64,000 nt of DNA, taken from positions 62,001 through 126,000 of the forward strand of contig LAZY01000025.1 in assembly GCA_001013295.1 (NCBI GenBank). The letters run 5' to 3'. Under the pieces are notes generated by a model. The model was not told where the DNA came from. It was given only the letters and a program-made list of their open reading frames with translations, and did no database searches. Of the stretch, positions 62,981-64,000 are shown piece by piece. Position 1 is the first letter of the stretch; every line of letters begins with the position of its first letter. The stretch is from Chryseobacterium indologenes (GTDB lineage Bacteria > Bacteroidota > Bacteroidia > Flavobacteriales > Weeksellaceae). The position numbers and the translations under genes are program-made.

Positions 62981-63823
62981 ATGCTTTTTTCTTTTGCCCC
63001 TTATTCCTATCCCATATCCAAATCGGTAAAAGAGATATTGGTTTCCTCATTGGCGGCAGGACTCCTGGTTTATCTTTTCCTGATTATATTCCAGCCATTT
63101 GGTACAGAAGGGTTTAATCATCCTTACAAATATCTTATTCTTTTTCCCTATACCCTTATTTTTGGAGCCGCATTTTTCATCTCAAGTCTTTGTTTTTACC
63201 GATTCAATGATTGGAATCTCGGGTCAGAGCTATTCAAAATATTTGTCATTTTATTACTTGGCTCCGTCTTTTCCTATTTTTACAATTCATTATTCATAAG
63301 TCATGTAAAGCTTAGCTTTGAAAATTATGGTTATATGTTTCTTTACTGTCTGGCTATAGGAATTCCTATTTCTGCCATTTATATTTTATCAAGGTATATT
63401 TATTTAAAAAACAACCATGAGCATATAGCTCGGGACATCAATCGGCAATCAATCAATGAGATTCAACACCGAAAAAAGACTGTTCTCACCATCACAACCC
63501 ATGCTACGGAACTGAAAATTGCTGAAAATGATTTCTTATGTGTTCGGTCTATGGAAAATTATTGCACAGTATATTTTTTAGAAAACCATAAAGTAAAGAA
63601 ACTGTTGCTGAGAATAAGCCTATCTAACATTCTGGTACAAGTAGAAACTGACACAATCAAAAGATGTCACCGTTCTTATATTGTCAACCTTGGAAAAGTA
63701 AAAAGTCTTAAAGGAAATGCACAAGGTTATAAGATGATTCTTACGGAAACAGATTTTGAAATTCCTGTTTCGAGAAGTTTTATATCGGTTATTATCCCCC
63801 AATTACAGCAATTAAAAAAATAA
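62981..63823 (+). CDS. membrane-anchored LytTR transcriptional regulator
   Basis: 280 residues. Four transmembrane helices (about 20-40, 52-72, 84-104, 115-138), a short linker, and a C-terminal LytTR DNA-binding domain (about 170-278) with NDFLCVRSMENYCTVYFLEN and TIKRCHRSYIVNLGKVKSLK. There is no receiver domain. It begins 19 nt after rmuC. Such regulators in Bacteroidota often control a neighbouring membrane protein gene; one starts at 63914. Confidence 0.88.
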   Translation: MLFSFAPYSYPISKSVKEILVSSLAAGLLVYLFLIIFQPFGTEGFNHPYKYLILFPYTLIFGAAFFISSLCFYRFNDWNLGSELFKIFVILLLGSVFSYFYNSLFISHVKLSFENYGYMFLYCLAIGIPISAIYILSRYIYLKNNHEHIARDINRQSINEIQHRKKTVLTITTHATELKIAENDFLCVRSMENYCTVYFLENHKVKKLLLRISLSNILVQVETDTIKRCHRSYIVNLGKVKSLKGNAQGYKMILTETDFEIPVSRSFISVIIPQLQQLKK

Positions 63824-63913
63824 AAGCTTGTCATTGGTCACTATTCTTTGGTGCTCATCACATTAAATTGTTTCGTTTTCAGAGATACTTCATTTTTGCT
63901 CAAAATAATTAGC

Positions 63914-64000
63914 ATGAGTAAAAATATCCGCTTCTTTTCCGTATTTATTTTAGGATTTGTTGTTTATTACTTCTTTGATCTTTTTTGTTTTAAAAGCATT
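63914..64000 (+). CDS. start of membrane protein gene, cut by window end
   Basis: The first 29 codons are present (MSKNIRFFSVFILGFVVYYF...), a basic start and a hydrophobic helix. It lies 90 nt after the LytTR gene on the same strand. The family cannot be told from this much. Confidence 0.5.
   Translation, partial: MSKNIRFFSVFILGFVVYYFFDLFCFKSI

Overview
The window looks like a chromosomal segment of a Bacteroidota bacterium close to Chryseobacterium (Flavobacteriia, Weeksellaceae). The signs are Bacteroidota-type promoters (TTG, about 17-20 nt, TAnnTTTG) before many genes, AT-rich intergenic DNA, a GLPGLI-family gene, a double-glycine 'bacteriocin-like' peptide of the Chryseobacterium kind, and the gene content overall. 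No rRNA, tRNA, CRISPR array or transposase gene was found. Gene naming rests on reading translations by eye; no database search was possible.

Layout. 0.2-3.5 kb: a small membrane protein gene and a four-gene two-component operon (NarL-type regulator, a Cys-tailed soluble protein, a polytopic membrane protein, a HisKA_3 kinase); the two promoters carry the same 18-bp palindrome abutting the -33 element. 3.6-7.1 kb: a GH35 beta-galactosidase, a small lipoprotein, an amidase with an SH3 domain, and a 36-residue membrane peptide. 7.2-21.1 kb: the S10-spc-alpha ribosomal operon from rplC to rplQ on the minus strand, including rpmJ and rpmD. 21.5-27.1 kb: a glycerol catabolism locus (DeoR-type repressor divergent from glpD-glpK-glpF and an outer-membrane protein gene) with CGAAAC operator-like repeats. 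27.1-31.8 kb: secreted or lipid-anchored proteins of unknown function, two of them behind a duplicated promoter element.

31.8-38.3 kb is the most unusual part. Three genes share about 75 N-terminal residues and upstream leaders (closest between the second and third) but have unrelated C-terminal regions. Each is followed within 2-24 nt by a small lipoprotein or membrane protein gene. A duplicated lipoprotein gene still carries the 3' tail of the preceding long gene in front of it, and a fourth long gene is a deletion remnant. This is the architecture of a polymorphic effector/immunity (toxin/antitoxin-protein) array. I do not recognise the shared N-terminal domain, and the effector role is inferred from architecture only.

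38.3-43.9 kb: an iron permease-like protein and a ferric-siderophore operon (TonB-dependent receptor, lipoprotein, PepSY membrane protein), then a 5'-truncated GLPGLI gene. 44.0-47.4 kb: the str operon rpsL-rpsG-fusA-rpsJ, in the same orientation as the S10 operon but separated from it by about 23 kb. 47.7-53.3 kb: a GT-C-like membrane protein, Dps, nicotinate phosphoribosyltransferase, a secreted YCII-like protein, a double-glycine peptide and a DUF5995-like protein. 53.3-61.2 kb: a tripartite heavy-metal RND efflux system (CzcCBA/Cus type) followed by an OmpR-type two-component pair, with a MITE-like repeat between them. 61.5-64.0 kb: rmuC, a membrane-anchored LytTR regulator, and the start of one more membrane protein gene.
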